Notes: a model not told the origin generated them from the letters alone. 64,000 nucleotides of DNA from Akkermansiaceae bacterium (GCA_019634595.1 JAHCBC010000002.1:1070785-1134784), one strand, 5' to 3'; shown: positions 16,633 to 26,264, counted from the stretch's first letter. Numbers and translations: made by a program.

Positions 16633-17591
16633 GTGAAAATGCGAGATCCGGGTATTAGTGGGCCGGTGAAAATTTTAAGAGATGGTATAAAAAATTGGTC
16701 GCTGGCGCACCGTCGGGCGGTATTGATTTTGAATGGTATCAGTTTGGGATTGATGTTTCTTGCTTTTAACTTTCCCAATGATCCAGAAGAGTTTGGGAAT
16801 GTACCTTTGTCCAAATTTGAGATTCGCGGTTCCGGTTCCGTCGAGACAGCTGGCCCGGGCATGTTTGTGACTTCTGCGCTTCAGGTGGAATACCCTCCAA
16901 CGATGCGGGAGAATCAAACACTACTCGTTAGTCTGAGCTATCAAGAGGTTATGAATGTCGTCGAAAATCCGCTGTTGAGGGGGGATTTGAAAGAGGATTT
17001 GGTGGCCCATCTTCTGATTCCTCTTCTCCTAGAATCAGCTCATATAAATTGGATAAAATTTCTGGAAAATTAAACATATCGGTCAAGTCTTCTGGATTTG
17101 AAGTAGAGCCCGATTCTGCAATTTTAGTTGAAAACGATAAACTTCCTCTCGAGATCAAATGGACTGTTAGTCCGAAGGGTGAAGGTGATCACATAATTCT
17201 TCTCCATATTTCTGAGGTGTTGGGATACGGTATGAGGTATGGTGAGTGGCGGTCGGCAAAAATAAATGGAAAATCAGTCGAACCTCTCGCCAGCGGAGAT
17301 TATGAGCTTCCGATCAAGGTCTATACTTATTGGGGTGTTCCGAGAATCTTCGCATCTTGCGTGGCTGGAGTTTTTACTTTGATTGGGTTTATGCTGTCTT
17401 GGCCTATCGTTTTGGGATTCTTGGAACGAAGGCGAAAATCCACAAGCAATGCTGGGAAAATTTCAGTTTCTCAAAAATCTCGAACAATGAGGCAGGTGGA
17501 TAATAAGAAGACCTTGCCAAGGCTTCCGAAAGAAGCGGCTGCTCCGAGAAAAGACGATTATGATGGCAAGAGTAACCAGAGAAAAAAATAA
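16633..17591 (+). pseudogene. Low-GC membrane-protein gene split by a frameshift at a G6 tract
   Basis: Two overlapping frames (16633-17073 and 17049-17591) look like one gene. The first gives a basic N-terminus, a hydrophobic helix (RAVLILNGISLGLMFLAFN) and an extracytoplasmic beta-rich region. After the G6 run at 16979-16984 it becomes implausible. The other frame is open upstream across this point and continues smoothly as GFERGFGG into SYKLDKISGKLNISVKSSGF, a second helix (near 17335-17425) and a basic tail. Joining needs a -1 shift or one extra G. A decayed gene, transcriptional or ribosomal slippage, phase variation and a sequencing error all remain possible. Codon use is AT-rich, unlike the neighbours, suggesting horizontal transfer. 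The start may be GTG 16633 or ATG 16639. No family recognised. Confidence 0.6.
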
Positions 17592-17734
17592 CAGAAGTTG
17601 TAGATACCTCTCTCCAAATCGTTGCAAAGCGGATTCGATTCTCCGCAATGATTCGATGGTGATTGAGGTTCTCAAACTGGGTAAATATCTATCAGAGGAT
17701 GTTCAACATAATATCGGAGGTATTGCGGCTCTAT
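17592..17734. other. Remainder of the low-GC island
   Basis: 143 bp of AT-rich DNA between the split gene and the convergent SGNH gene. It begins just after an A7 run (17581-17588 region) beyond which one frame stays open and protein-like for about 25 codons, so the split gene may once have been longer. Nothing else is recognised. Confidence 0.4.
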
Positions 17735-19585
17735 TCACGGAGCCAGGAACCGTTGCATCAGGCGGCCGAGGACCTGCTTGCCGCGATCGTTCGCGTGGAC
17801 GACATCGCGTTTGAATGAATCAAGCGCGTAGCCGGACGAGTCGATGTAGGCTTTCCACGGCGTGGTCATGTCGAAGTAGCCGCACTTCTCTTCGGCGGCG
17901 AGTTTCGGCAGCGCGGCCTGGTAGGCCTTGTATTCCTCGCTCGGACCGGTTTTCGGGTTTGGCGGCGCGCCGAAGGTGGGGGAAAGGAGCAGGACTTCCA
18001 GATCGGGGAACTTCGCCCGGCACTGGTGGATCACGGAGCGGATCGCCTCGATGTCGCCTCGCTGGCTGATACCGCCGATGACGAGGAGGTCCGGGTTGTG
18101 GCGGAATACATACTGCTCCACGCGGTTGTCGTCCTTGTACCACCAGCAACCGGTGGAGCCACGGACACTGACGGTCTTCGTCACGTCGCATTTCGGGTAA
18201 TCCTTCTCCAGCAGGTATTCGAAACTGGAGGAAGATGTGTCACCGATGATGCTGTCCCCCAGCATGACGATGTTGAGTTTCGGGCCGCCCTCCAGTTTGG
18301 CCTTTGTCTTCGCCAGATGGTTCCAGCGGTCGGCGGGCGGCTGCCATGTCACCGGCTTCATGGTCGCATAGATGGCATCGATGCGGGCGAGCGGATCCAT
18401 GCCTTCGGTGGGATTCTTCACCTGTCCATCGACCAGGAAGTAACCCAGGCGGGTGAAGCGTCCCTTGCTGCCTTCCGGGGTGTCTTCCGCGATGCGGATC
18501 CTGAGCGTGCGCTCCGGGCCGGGGTCGAGGCCATCCACCAGCCTGAACGCCTGCGGCCGGGCGTAGTCCAGGCAGTATTTGTCAAAGAGCACCTTGTGTT
18601 TCCACTCCCCGCCATCCAGCGAGTATTCGATGTTCCCGGTATCGGGGCCGATGATGCAGTAGATCCCGGCCTGCGCTCCCTTGAACTTCAGCGTGATGGT
18701 GGAGCCGGGTTTGTCGCTCACCGCCAGGTGGGGGATCCTGTCGGTGGAACTGAGCTGCCAGCCCAGCCACCCGGCATCCAACTCCGCCCAGTCGTAGGAA
18801 ATGAGGCGGGCATCCTGCAGCGGACGCTGGACCAGCGGTGCGGGGAGAGGTTTGGTTTCCGGAGAAACGGTGGCCGCCTTCCCGAAGAACGGTTTCAGGG
18901 CCTCCAGGTAGAGCGCGTAGCCGGCGTCCGTGGGATGCACGCTGTCCTTGGCGAATTCCTCCGCGGTGAGCTTTCCGGCGATGATCTGGTCCGCCGCGTA
19001 CCGGGACATCGCCACGCTCGGGATGCCATAGTGTTCCGCGATTTTCTCATGGTAGCGGGTGGTGGCGGGGAGTTCGCCCCTTTTGAATTCCTCCAGTTGC
19101 CCGGTGGTCATCGTGTAGACGAAGAGGATGTCGGGCTTCGACGGGGTGCGCTCCCGTAGCTTGCGGACGATACCTTCCATGCTGGCGAGCACCTCGTTTT
19201 CAGGCAGTCCGCCGTCGTTCACGGCGAACTCGACGATCACCAGGTCCGGGCGCTGGTAGCCCACATCCTCCCAGCAGCGGTAGGCTCCGAGCCATGAACC
19301 GGTGCCGCCGATCGCCGCGTTGAACGGCTGGATCTTCGCCTTGGGATATTCCTTTTTCAGCCATTCCGTGAGCAGCGAGCGGTAGCTGAACTTCGGATCG
19401 GAGGATCCCGCACCCTCGGTGATGGAGCCGCCGAAGTAGCTGACGCGCACCGGTTCCTCACCGGGGTTCGCCACTTTTGCGAAGAAAGACGGCAGTCCGC
19501 CGCGGATCTGGAAAACCTCGCCGGCATGGGCGGAAGGGAGGGTGACGAGGCAGACCAACGCGGGAAGGAGCTTGTGCGGATGCAT
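17735..19585 (-). CDS. Secreted protein with two SGNH/GDSL hydrolase domains
   Basis: This 616-residue protein has signal peptide MHPHKLLPALVCLVTLPSAHA. The N-terminal SGNH domain (near 35-235) shows block I FGGSITEG, block II NAAIGGTG, block III FAVNDGG and block V DSVHPTDAGY. A beta-sandwich-like middle region follows (near 255-400). A second SGNH domain (near 430-616) has block I MLGDSIIGD, GGISQRGD in place of block III, and block V DVVHANDRG. Such esterases remove acetyl groups from polysaccharides. The second domain has a weaker block III, so it may be less active or binding only. ATG 19585 starts the signal peptide; a longer frame to 19636 runs into the mobile element. Confidence 0.85.
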   Translation of the reverse strand: MHPHKLLPALVCLVTLPSAHAGEVFQIRGGLPSFFAKVANPGEEPVRVSYFGGSITEGAGSSDPKFSYRSLLTEWLKKEYPKAKIQPFNAAIGGTGSWLGAYRCWEDVGYQRPDLVIVEFAVNDGGLPENEVLASMEGIVRKLRERTPSKPDILFVYTMTTGQLEEFKRGELPATTRYHEKIAEHYGIPSVAMSRYAADQIIAGKLTAEEFAKDSVHPTDAGYALYLEALKPFFGKAATVSPETKPLPAPLVQRPLQDARLISYDWAELDAGWLGWQLSSTDRIPHLAVSDKPGSTITLKFKGAQAGIYCIIGPDTGNIEYSLDGGEWKHKVLFDKYCLDYARPQAFRLVDGLDPGPERTLRIRIAEDTPEGSKGRFTRLGYFLVDGQVKNPTEGMDPLARIDAIYATMKPVTWQPPADRWNHLAKTKAKLEGGPKLNIVMLGDSIIGDTSSSSFEYLLEKDYPKCDVTKTVSVRGSTGCWWYKDDNRVEQYVFRHNPDLLVIGGISQRGDIEAIRSVIHQCRAKFPDLEVLLLSPTFGAPPNPKTGPSEEYKAYQAALPKLAAEEKCGYFDMTTPWKAYIDSSGYALDSFKRDVVHANDRGKQVLGRLMQRFLAP

Positions 19586-19617
19586 GGAAATGCCTCTACG
19601 GAGCAATGTGGGGAACC

Positions 19618-19866
19618 CTTGCGAGACCAGGGCCACCTCATTTCGGAATTGTCAGGACGGTTGTTGGCTCGTTTCAGGAATTCCGAACCGCGAATGAACA
19701 CCAATGGACGCGAATTCACCGTGAATCAGGGTTGGGTGGTGATGCTACTCCATCCGGAAAATCCCCGCTCCATCTCCCAATCCGGGATCAGCCGACCTTC
19801 CATTCGTGTTCATTCGCGTCCATTCGCGGTTGGATTCCCGAAATGAGGTGGCCCTGCTTGCGAGAC
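19618..19866. mobile_element. MITE-like element: 229 bp, 19-bp terminal inverted repeats, 10-bp target duplication
   Basis: CAGGGCCACCTCATTTCGG at 19628-19646 is the exact reverse complement of 19838-19856. Immediately outside both ends lies the same 10-bp word CTTGCGAGAC (19618-19627 and 19857-19866), the mark of an insertion with target-site duplication. The interior (19628-19856) has no gene. It carries a second, imperfect inverted repeat built on AACCGCGAATG and GACGCGAAT. The element sits in the shared upstream region of the SGNH gene (start 19585) and the HNH gene (start 19942). The transposase that moved it is not in the window. Confidence 0.85.
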
Positions 19867-19941
19867 GATTCCGTATTGGCTTTTTCGTTGCCGTGGAGGA
19901 GGGACCTGCTACTTTCCGGGCGATTGGTTTGAAAAGGGTTT

Positions 19942-20544
19942 ATGACTGCCGTACTAGAACTCCCCGTTCTGGTGCTGAACCGGTTTTGGCAGCCGATTCA
20001 CACCTGTTCCGTCAGACGTGCGTTGCACCTCCTCTGTCTGGGCCATGCGCTCGTCGTCCAGGTGGATGGGGAGGAGTGCTACAAGGCGCATGACCTGGGC
20101 TCCTGGATGGACCACTCCGCGGAGGTCATCGATCCGGAGATGATCCACGGCGTCAGCATTTCGCTGCGGGTGCCGAAGATCGTCGTGCTGGGCATCTATG
20201 ACAAGCAGCCGCGGCTGGAGGTGAAATTCACCCGGCGGAACGTGTTCCTGCGGGACAAGTTCACCTGCCAGTACTGCACGAAAATTCTGCCGGAAAACCA
20301 GCTCAACCTGGACCATGTGATGCCCCGTCAGAAAGGCGGAAAGACCACTTGGGAGAACATCGTGACCTCATGTGTGAAGTGCAACACGCGGAAGGCGAAC
20401 AAGCTCCCCCAGGAGGCGGGCATGCACCCGCTCCACCCGCCCATCGCGCCGCGCTGGCGTCCGCTGTTCGGCCTGCGCGAGAACGGGCTGGGGGATGAGA
20501 GCTGGAACCGCTTCCTGCCGGATGAGGTGAGGAAAAGCGCGTGA
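19942..20544 (+). CDS. HNH endonuclease family protein
   Basis: This 200-residue protein has a zinc-ribbon-supported HNH domain at residues 105-155. C109-x2-C112 and C144-x2-C147 bind structural zinc. The LDHVMPRQKGG motif supplies the catalytic H125, and the central N is in WENIV. The N-terminal segment VLNRFWQPIHTCSVRRALHL is typical of the single-domain HNH proteins widespread in Verrucomicrobiota, Planctomycetota and cyanobacteria, which act as nucleases of unknown target. AAAAGGG 5 bp before the ATG is a plausible ribosome binding site. It ends 6 bp before the convergent asnS stop. No restriction-modification genes are adjacent. Confidence 0.85.
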   Translation: MTAVLELPVLVLNRFWQPIHTCSVRRALHLLCLGHALVVQVDGEECYKAHDLGSWMDHSAEVIDPEMIHGVSISLRVPKIVVLGIYDKQPRLEVKFTRRNVFLRDKFTCQYCTKILPENQLNLDHVMPRQKGGKTTWENIVTSCVKCNTRKANKLPQEAGMHPLHPPIAPRWRPLFGLRENGLGDESWNRFLPDEVRKSA

Positions 20545-20550
20545 CCTGTT

Positions 20551-21918
20551 TCAGAACTCGCAGTTCCCAGGCGTGCGTGCGAACGGGATCACGTCGCGGA
20601 TGTTCGTCATGCCGGTGACGAACATGAGCATCCGCTCGAAACCGAGACCGAAGCCCGCGTGCGGGACGCTGCCGTATTTCCGCAGGTCCGCGTACCAGCC
20701 GTAGGCCTCCGGATCGAGGTCGTGCTTCTTGAAATTCTCCATCAACACATCGTATCGCTCTTCGCGCTGGGAGCCGCCGACGATCTCGCCGATGCCCGGC
20801 ACCAGCACGTCCATGGCGGTGACGGTCTTCCCGTCATCATTGAGGCGCATGTAGAACGGTTTGATCTCCTTCGGGTAGTTGAAGACGGTCACCGGCTGCT
20901 TGAAGTGTTCCTCGGTGAGCCAGCGTTCGTGTTCCGACTGGAGGTTGAGGCCGTATTCCACGGGATACTGGAACTGCTTTCCGCTTTTCAGCAGCAGCTC
21001 CACCGCATCCGTGTAGGAAATGCGTTCGAACGGGCGGCTGGCGACGAACTCCAGTCGCTCGCGCAGGCCCTTGTCCACGAACTTCCCGAAGATCTCCAAG
21101 TCCCCCTCGTTGTTTTCGAGGGCGTAGGTGACGAGATATTTCACCAGCGCTTCCGCGAGATCCATGTCTCCTTCCAGATCGCAGAAGGCGACTTCCGGCT
21201 CGATCATCCAGAACTCCGCGGCGTGGCGGGAGGTGTTGGAATTTTCCGCGCGGAAGGTGGGGCCGAAGGTGTAGATGTTGGAAAGGGCGCAGGCGAAGGT
21301 TTCGCCCTCGAGCTGGCCGCTCACGGTGAGGTAGGCGCGCTTGTTGAAGAAGTCCTCCGTGTCGCGGCTGATCTTGTCGTCAGGGAGGGTGGTCACGCGG
21401 AACATCTCGCCCGCACCCTCGCAGTCGCTGGCGGTGATGATCGGGGTGTGGACGTAGATGAAATCCCGCTCCTGGAAGAACTTGTGGATCGCGTAGGCGA
21501 TGCGGCTGCGCATCCGGAAGACCGCGCCATAGAGATTCGTCCGCGGGCGGAGGTGGGCGATGGAGCGGAGGAATTCCTGGCTGTGGCCCTTTTTCTGCAG
21601 CGGGTAGTCGTCCGGTGCCTCGCCCAGCAGTCTCAGGGAGGTGGCGCGCATCTCCCATTTCTGTCCGGCGGCGGGGGAGGGGATGAGCTGGCCGCGGATC
21701 TCCACGGATGCACCGGTGTTCATCTTCGCGATCTGGTCGTAACCGGGGATGCCTTCGTCCGCGACGATCTGGAGGTTGCCCAGGCAGGTGCCGTCATTCA
21801 GCTCGATGAAGGAAAATCCCTTGGAATCCCGCCGGGTCCGGACCCAGCCGGCGACGTGGAGATCATCCGTGGGTTCCCCGCGTTTCAGGACATGCTTGAT
21901 GAGCGACCGCATGTGCAT
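20551..21918 (-). CDS. asnS: Asparagine--tRNA ligase
   Basis: This 455-residue class IIb synthetase charges tRNA-Asn. An N-terminal OB-fold anticodon-binding domain (near 10-105; [22 protein letters not shown]) is followed by the catalytic core with motif 2 [21 protein letters not shown] (residue 20 onward of that segment omitted here) and motif 3 [19 protein letters not shown], ending [10 protein letters not shown]. The FRAENS version of motif 2 and the [10 protein letters not shown] ending distinguish AsnRS from AspRS. The start is ATG 21918 or ATG 21912, which cannot be separated. It probably forms its own transcription unit. Confidence 0.95.
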   Translation of the reverse strand: MHMRSLIKHVLKRGEPTDDLHVAGWVRTRRDSKGFSFIELNDGTCLGNLQIVADEGIPGYDQIAKMNTGASVEIRGQLIPSPAAGQKWEMRATSLRLLGEAPDDYPLQKKGHSQEFLRSIAHLRPRTNLYGAVFRMRSRIAYAIHKFFQERDFIYVHTPIITASDCEGAGEMFRVTTLPDDKISRDTEDFFNKRAYLTVSGQLEGETFACALSNIYTFGPTFRAENSNTSRHAAEFWMIEPEVAFCDLEGDMDLAEALVKYLVTYALENNEGDLEIFGKFVDKGLRERLEFVASRPFERISYTDAVELLLKSGKQFQYPVEYGLNLQSEHERWLTEEHFKQPVTVFNYPKEIKPFYMRLNDDGKTVTAMDVLVPGIGEIVGGSQREERYDVLMENFKKHDLDPEAYGWYADLRKYGSVPHAGFGLGFERMLMFVTGMTNIRDVIPFARTPGNCEF

Positions 21919-21983
21919 TGGTTATGGGGGCGGCGGCGGTTTGTCAAAGCGTGTCGAAGGCGAGGCGGGAGACACTTTCTCCG

Positions 21984-22676
21984 TCAGTTGCCACTGACAA
22001 AAGTGAGGCCGAGCGCGATCACTTCGGTGATGACCTCCTTCGCGGATTTGCTGCTGAGAAACCAGCGGGACGGATCCGCTTCCGGGTCCGGGCAACTGAT
22101 CACACCGATCTCCCATCCGTCGCCCAGTTCCTCCCTGAAGATCATCCGGCTGCGGCGGGCATGGGCCGCGCTGGTGATGAGGTCGGCGCGCTTGTCAGGG
22201 GAGAGCATGGGATTCTCCGCCACCTGGCCGGCCAGGGTGCGTGCCATCATGCGGGTTCTTTCCGTTCTGGAGGGTTCGCACGGGACGGACCGGATGCGGT
22301 CGGCTGGCACGCCCATCTTCGCCAAGGTGGCCGCCGCGTACTCCGCATAGGTCTTGTAGGGAAGATCCAGCGTGCCCCGGTCAAGCGGGACCCCGGTGCA
22401 GAAAACGACCGCCGCGTCCGTGGCTGCGGCATATTCCGCGGCCTTCTCCAGCGCGTGGTCGGGGATCCAGCCTTCCACGATCAGGGTCCTGGCCCCGGGA
22501 GCCGGTTCCGTCACCGCCAGCCACTCATAGAGATTGAGGAACGCGAAAACCGCCGGAATGCCGATGATCACGGCCGCGATCACACCGAGCCGCCAGGTGG
22601 GCAGCAGGATCCATCTCCGTCTGAGGAATTTTCCCTCACGTGGGGTGGATTTCCCAATGGCGGTGCCGTCTTCCAT
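21984..22676 (-). CDS. YdcF/ElyC-like DUF218 domain protein with one membrane helix
   Basis: This 230-residue protein has a basic N-terminus, one transmembrane helix near residues 28-50 ([20 protein letters not shown]) and a DUF218-type Rossmann-like domain. Recognisable parts are [40 protein letters not shown] and [12 protein letters not shown]. Members include SanA and ElyC, linked to envelope integrity, but this branch is uncharacterised. The start at 22676 avoids a long upstream extension of low-complexity Arg/Gly codons. It lies 65 bp upstream of asnS on the same strand and may be co-transcribed with it. Confidence 0.75.
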   Translation of the reverse strand: MEDGTAIGKSTPREGKFLRRRWILLPTWRLGVIAAVIIGIPAVFAFLNLYEWLAVTEPAPGARTLIVEGWIPDHALEKAAEYAAATDAAVVFCTGVPLDRGTLDLPYKTYAEYAAATLAKMGVPADRIRSVPCEPSRTERTRMMARTLAGQVAENPMLSPDKRADLITSAAHARRSRMIFREELGDGWEIGVISCPDPEADPSRWFLSSKSAKEVITEVIALGLTFVSGN

Positions 22677-22906
22677 AGGACGCGGAGCCTCCCGGATCCG
22701 CGGGGAACAATCAAGGATCAGTGGGAACCGCCGCAGGCGGAAATTTTCCGGAATCCGGTGATGTTCCGGTCGTCCCGGGACAACAGGATAGGGGAGCGGA
22801 TGGTTACAAACTCCGCCCTTCCGCCTCCGGAAAGGTCCATTGACCGGCCCGGAAAATCCTGAACATCCTTTTCCCACCGCAACCCGTTCCGACCGCGCAC
22901 CAACCC

Positions 22907-25606
22907 ATGAAATTCCGCCACCTTTTCCCGATCGTCGCCGCCGTTCCCGCCGCGCACGCCTGGACGCCATCCACCGAGCCTCCGATCACCCAGCTTGAGG
23001 CCTTCGTCTGCTCGGAGAAGGATTTCGAGATCACCGCCTGGGCGACCTCACCGATGTTCCACAACCCGGCGAACATGGACATCGACCATCTCGGGCGGAT
23101 CTGGATCACGGAAGGGGTGAACTACCGCCACGTCTCCAACCGCCGCCCGGAGGGTGACCGCGTGGTGATGCTGGAGGACACCGATGGCGACGGAAAGGCG
23201 GACAAGTCCACCGTCTTTTACCAGGATCCGGAACTGACCACCCCGCTGGGCATCGCGGTCTTTGACAATGTGGTGATCGTTTCCCAGCCGCCGAATCTCC
23301 TGAAGCTCACCGATGTGGACCGCAACGGGAAGCTGGAGCTGGACAAGGGCGACAAGCGCGAGGTGATCCTGACCGGCTTCAACGGCTACAACCATGACCA
23401 CTCCCTGCACTCCCTGACCGGTGGTCCGGACGGGAAATGGTACTTCAACCAAGGGAACATGTGCGGCCAGTTCACGGACGCTTCCGGGAAGACCTTCCGG
23501 ATCGGCAGTCCATATGAGGACCGCCGCTTCGGCAAGGAAGCGGTGGATTCCCGGAAGATCGCCGGGGAGAAATCGGACGATGGCTTCGTCTATGTCGGCG
23601 GTTTCACCGTGCGGATGAACCCGGACGCCACCCATGCGGAGATCATCGGCCACAACTACCGGAACTCCTACGAACAGACGATCAACACGCTGGGCGACCT
23701 CTATCAGAATGACAACGATGACCCGCCGGCCTGCCGCGTGACCCACATCCTGGAGCGGGGCAACGCGGGCTTCGCCTCCCGTGACGGCAAGCGCAGTTGG
23801 AAAGCCGACCAGCGCCCCGGGCAGGACACGCCGACCGCTGAATGGCGCCAGTGGGACCCGGACACCATGCCCGCCGGGGATGTCTATGGTGGCGGTTCCC
23901 CCACCGGCATCGCTTTCTATGAGAACGGTGCGATGGGGGATGCGTTCAACGGCACCCTGCTCTCCTGCGAGCCGGGCAAAAACGTGGTGTTTTCCTACCG
24001 CCCGGAGATCAAGGGCGCGGGCCGCACGCTCGACCGGAAGGATTTCCTCACCACGAACACCTCCGGCGTGTTCGCCGGTTCGGACTTCGTCGGCGGCAAC
24101 ATCAAGGATCTGGACAAGAAGAAAAAGGAAGACATCCAGCATCTCCTCTTCCGTCCGTCTGACATCACGGTCGGTCCGGATGGCGCGCTCTATGTCTCTG
24201 ACTGGACGGACCCCCGTGTGGGAGGTCACGGCACCCAGGATGAGGGTGCCGGCGGCATCATCTACCGCCTCGCGCCGAAGGGCTTCAAATCGGTGGTGCC
24301 GAAGATTGATCTCAACACCATCGACGGTGCCGTCGCCGCCCTGAAATCCCCGGCGGTGAACACCCGCTGGCTCGGCTTCCAGAAGCTGAAGTCCGAAGGT
24401 GCGAAGGCGTATGACGCCGTGGTCGCGGTACTGGACGACAAGAACCCCTTCATCGCCAACCGCGCGATCTGGCTGCTGCCGTATCTCGGCGAGAAGGGCG
24501 TGGCGAAACTCGATACCTTCGTCGCCAGCAAGGATGAGGCCCAGCGCCTGATCGCTTTCCGCGCGGTCCGCCGGACCGATGGAAAGGTCGATGCCCTGCC
24601 CTACGCGAAGAAACTGGCGAAAGATCCGTCATCCGCCATCCGTGCGGAAGCCGCCCAGGAAATGCGCTACCGCAGCTTTGACGAGGCGAAGGAAGTGCTC
24701 GTGGAAGTGGCGAGAGCCTACGACGGTGAAGACCGCGCCTATCTCTTCTCCATCGGTGCCGGTGCCGGCCAGAACACCGCCCAGCTCTGGAGCGCGCTGT
24801 CCGAGGCGCTCAAGCCCGGCGAGCCTTCCAAGTGGTCCGACACGTTCGCGCGTCTCACCTGGCGTCTGATGCCGGAAGCCGCGGTCCCGGCGTTGAAGGC
24901 CCGCGCTCTCGACGGCAGCCTCAGCGAGGAACAGCGGAAGATGGCGGTGGATACCATCGCTTTCATCAAGGCGGCTCCCTCCGTCGCGGCGATGCTCGAT
25001 CTGGCCTCGAACGATTCACCGGTGAAGGACCAGGCGAAGTGGTGGCTCACCAACCGCAGCGAAGGGGAGTGGGCCTCGATGGGCGTCAAAGAGGAAATGC
25101 AGAAACGTGGTCTGATTGAGAAGCCGGTGGAGATCGTGGAAGTCACGGTTCCCGCCAAGCCTTCCTCCACCAAGTTCACCGCGGCGGACGTCCTTGCGCT
25201 CAAGGGCGATGCCGCGAAGGGCAAGCTGGCCGCCGCGCGCTGCGTCATGTGCCACAAGGTTGATGGCCAGGGTGTGGAGCATGGTCCGGATCTCAAAGGC
25301 TTCGGTTCCCGGCAGCCTGCCGAAGTCGTTGCCCGGGCCATCGTTGATCCGTCCGCGGAGATCGCGCTCGGCTTTGAAGGAGTCGCCATCCGCACCAAGG
25401 GCAACAAGTGGATCGACGGCCTGATCGTCGCCGACGGGGATCCTGTCACCATCCGCTCCACCGGTGGCATCGTCCAGAAAGTGGCGAAGAAGGACATCGC
25501 GGAGCGCAAGCAGATGGACCGTTCGCTGATGTTGAACGCGGACCAGCTCGGCCTGAGCGCCCAGGATGTGGCGGACATCGTCGAGTGGATGAAGGCCTAT
25601 AAATAA
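22907..25606 (+). CDS. PVC-type heme-binding CxxCH protein (propeller, HEAT repeats, cytochrome c)
   Basis: This 899-residue secreted protein has signal peptide MKFRHLFPIVAAVPAAHA. A membrane-bound-dehydrogenase-like beta-propeller (near 45-440) contains MDIDHLGRIWITEGVNYRH, DTDGDGKADKS and SDITVGPDGALYVSDWTD. HEAT/PBS-lyase-like helical repeats follow (near 455-710). A C-terminal cytochrome c domain has the heme site CVMCH and a distal-ligand region near MLNADQLGLS. The architecture is characteristic of Planctomycetota and Verrucomicrobiota and is thought to oxidise sugars or related substrates at the periplasmic face. A clear terminator follows, so it is probably monocistronic. Confidence 0.9.
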   Translation: MKFRHLFPIVAAVPAAHAWTPSTEPPITQLEAFVCSEKDFEITAWATSPMFHNPANMDIDHLGRIWITEGVNYRHVSNRRPEGDRVVMLEDTDGDGKADKSTVFYQDPELTTPLGIAVFDNVVIVSQPPNLLKLTDVDRNGKLELDKGDKREVILTGFNGYNHDHSLHSLTGGPDGKWYFNQGNMCGQFTDASGKTFRIGSPYEDRRFGKEAVDSRKIAGEKSDDGFVYVGGFTVRMNPDATHAEIIGHNYRNSYEQTINTLGDLYQNDNDDPPACRVTHILERGNAGFASRDGKRSWKADQRPGQDTPTAEWRQWDPDTMPAGDVYGGGSPTGIAFYENGAMGDAFNGTLLSCEPGKNVVFSYRPEIKGAGRTLDRKDFLTTNTSGVFAGSDFVGGNIKDLDKKKKEDIQHLLFRPSDITVGPDGALYVSDWTDPRVGGHGTQDEGAGGIIYRLAPKGFKSVVPKIDLNTIDGAVAALKSPAVNTRWLGFQKLKSEGAKAYDAVVAVLDDKNPFIANRAIWLLPYLGEKGVAKLDTFVASKDEAQRLIAFRAVRRTDGKVDALPYAKKLAKDPSSAIRAEAAQEMRYRSFDEAKEVLVEVARAYDGEDRAYLFSIGAGAGQNTAQLWSALSEALKPGEPSKWSDTFARLTWRLMPEAAVPALKARALDGSLSEEQRKMAVDTIAFIKAAPSVAAMLDLASNDSPVKDQAKWWLTNRSEGEWASMGVKEEMQKRGLIEKPVEIVEVTVPAKPSSTKFTAADVLALKGDAAKGKLAAARCVMCHKVDGQGVEHGPDLKGFGSRQPAEVVARAIVDPSAEIALGFEGVAIRTKGNKWIDGLIVADGDPVTIRSTGGIVQKVAKKDIAERKQMDRSLMLNADQLGLSAQDVADIVEWMKAYK

Positions 25607-25631
25607 CGGGGTCCAGGCCCATGAAACGAAG

Positions 25632-25659
25632 AAGGCGGGCAATGATGCCCGCCTTTTTT
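25632..25659 (+). terminator. Rho-independent terminator after the PVC heme protein
   Basis: AAGGCGGGC (25632-25640) and GCCCGCCTT (25647-25655) form a perfect 9-bp stem with a 6-nt loop, followed by further Ts to 25659. It lies 26 bp past the stop codon. Read leftwards it may also help end the convergent LysM gene. Confidence 0.9.
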
Positions 25660-25694
25660 CGTGCCGTTCCGGAGTTCTCCGGAAGCGGCGGCTG

Positions 25695-26264
25695 TTACCT
25701 GGGGATCACCAGGACTTTGCCCGGCTGGATCAGGGAACCCTTGATGCCGTTCGCCCGTTGGAGGGCGGCGACCGACGTCTTGTTGCGGGCGGCGATGGCG
25801 GAAAGGGTGTCGCCTTTCTTGATGGTGTAGCGGGAGGCAGCCGGCTTCGCGGCAGGCTTTTTCGCCGCCACGGTGGCCTTCGGCTTGGGCTTGGTGGACG
25901 CCGTGGTGGCGGCAGGCTTGCGGGCGGTGGAGGAAGAGGTGCTGGTTGTGGTTCTCACCGGGGTCGGTCTCGAAACGACCGGGGTCGGGGAGATGTTGCC
26001 GGGCTGGCGGGTGTTTGCCGCGGTCGGGATCGGCACGGAGTCCGCCGGTGGCTCGTCATTCATGACCAGCGCGTCACCCGGTGAGGATCCGCCGCGTTTC
26101 CATTTGGAAGGATTGTCCGCCCATTCCTCGATGTAGTTGCCACGGCTGTCGAACGGTCCGGTTCCGGAAGGATTGTTGTTGCTGGCCGTGGATCCCGTGG
26201 AACCGCAGCTCGCGAGCAGCAGCGCGGTGCAGCCCGCGGCGGTCATCTGGAGAGCCAATTTCAT
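25695..26264 (-). CDS. LysM-domain lipoprotein
   Basis: This 189-residue protein has a lipoprotein signal ending in the lipobox LLASC, so C20 would be lipidated. A Ser/Thr/Pro/Lys/Ala-rich linker (near 85-140) is followed by a single LysM domain at about 143-187: YTIKKGDTLSAIAARNKTSV, then LQRANGIKGSLIQPGKVLVI. LysM binds the glycan chains of peptidoglycan, so the protein probably tethers the outer membrane to, or scans, the cell wall. The linker resembles cell-wall-spanning segments. The gene is convergent with the PVC heme protein and appears monocistronic. Confidence 0.9.
   Translation of the reverse strand: MKLALQMTAAGCTALLLASCGSTGSTASNNNPSGTGPFDSRGNYIEEWADNPSKWKRGGSSPGDALVMNDEPPADSVPIPTAANTRQPGNISPTPVVSRPTPVRTTTSTSSSTARKPAATTASTKPKPKATVAAKKPAAKPAASRYTIKKGDTLSAIAARNKTSVAALQRANGIKGSLIQPGKVLVIPR

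Noticed and set aside
16535..16636. 33-codon frame overlapping the GTG of the split gene by 4 bp
   Set aside because: The overlap looks like translational coupling, but there is no ribosome binding site, no recognisable motif, and the frame is short enough to occur by chance in AT-rich DNA.
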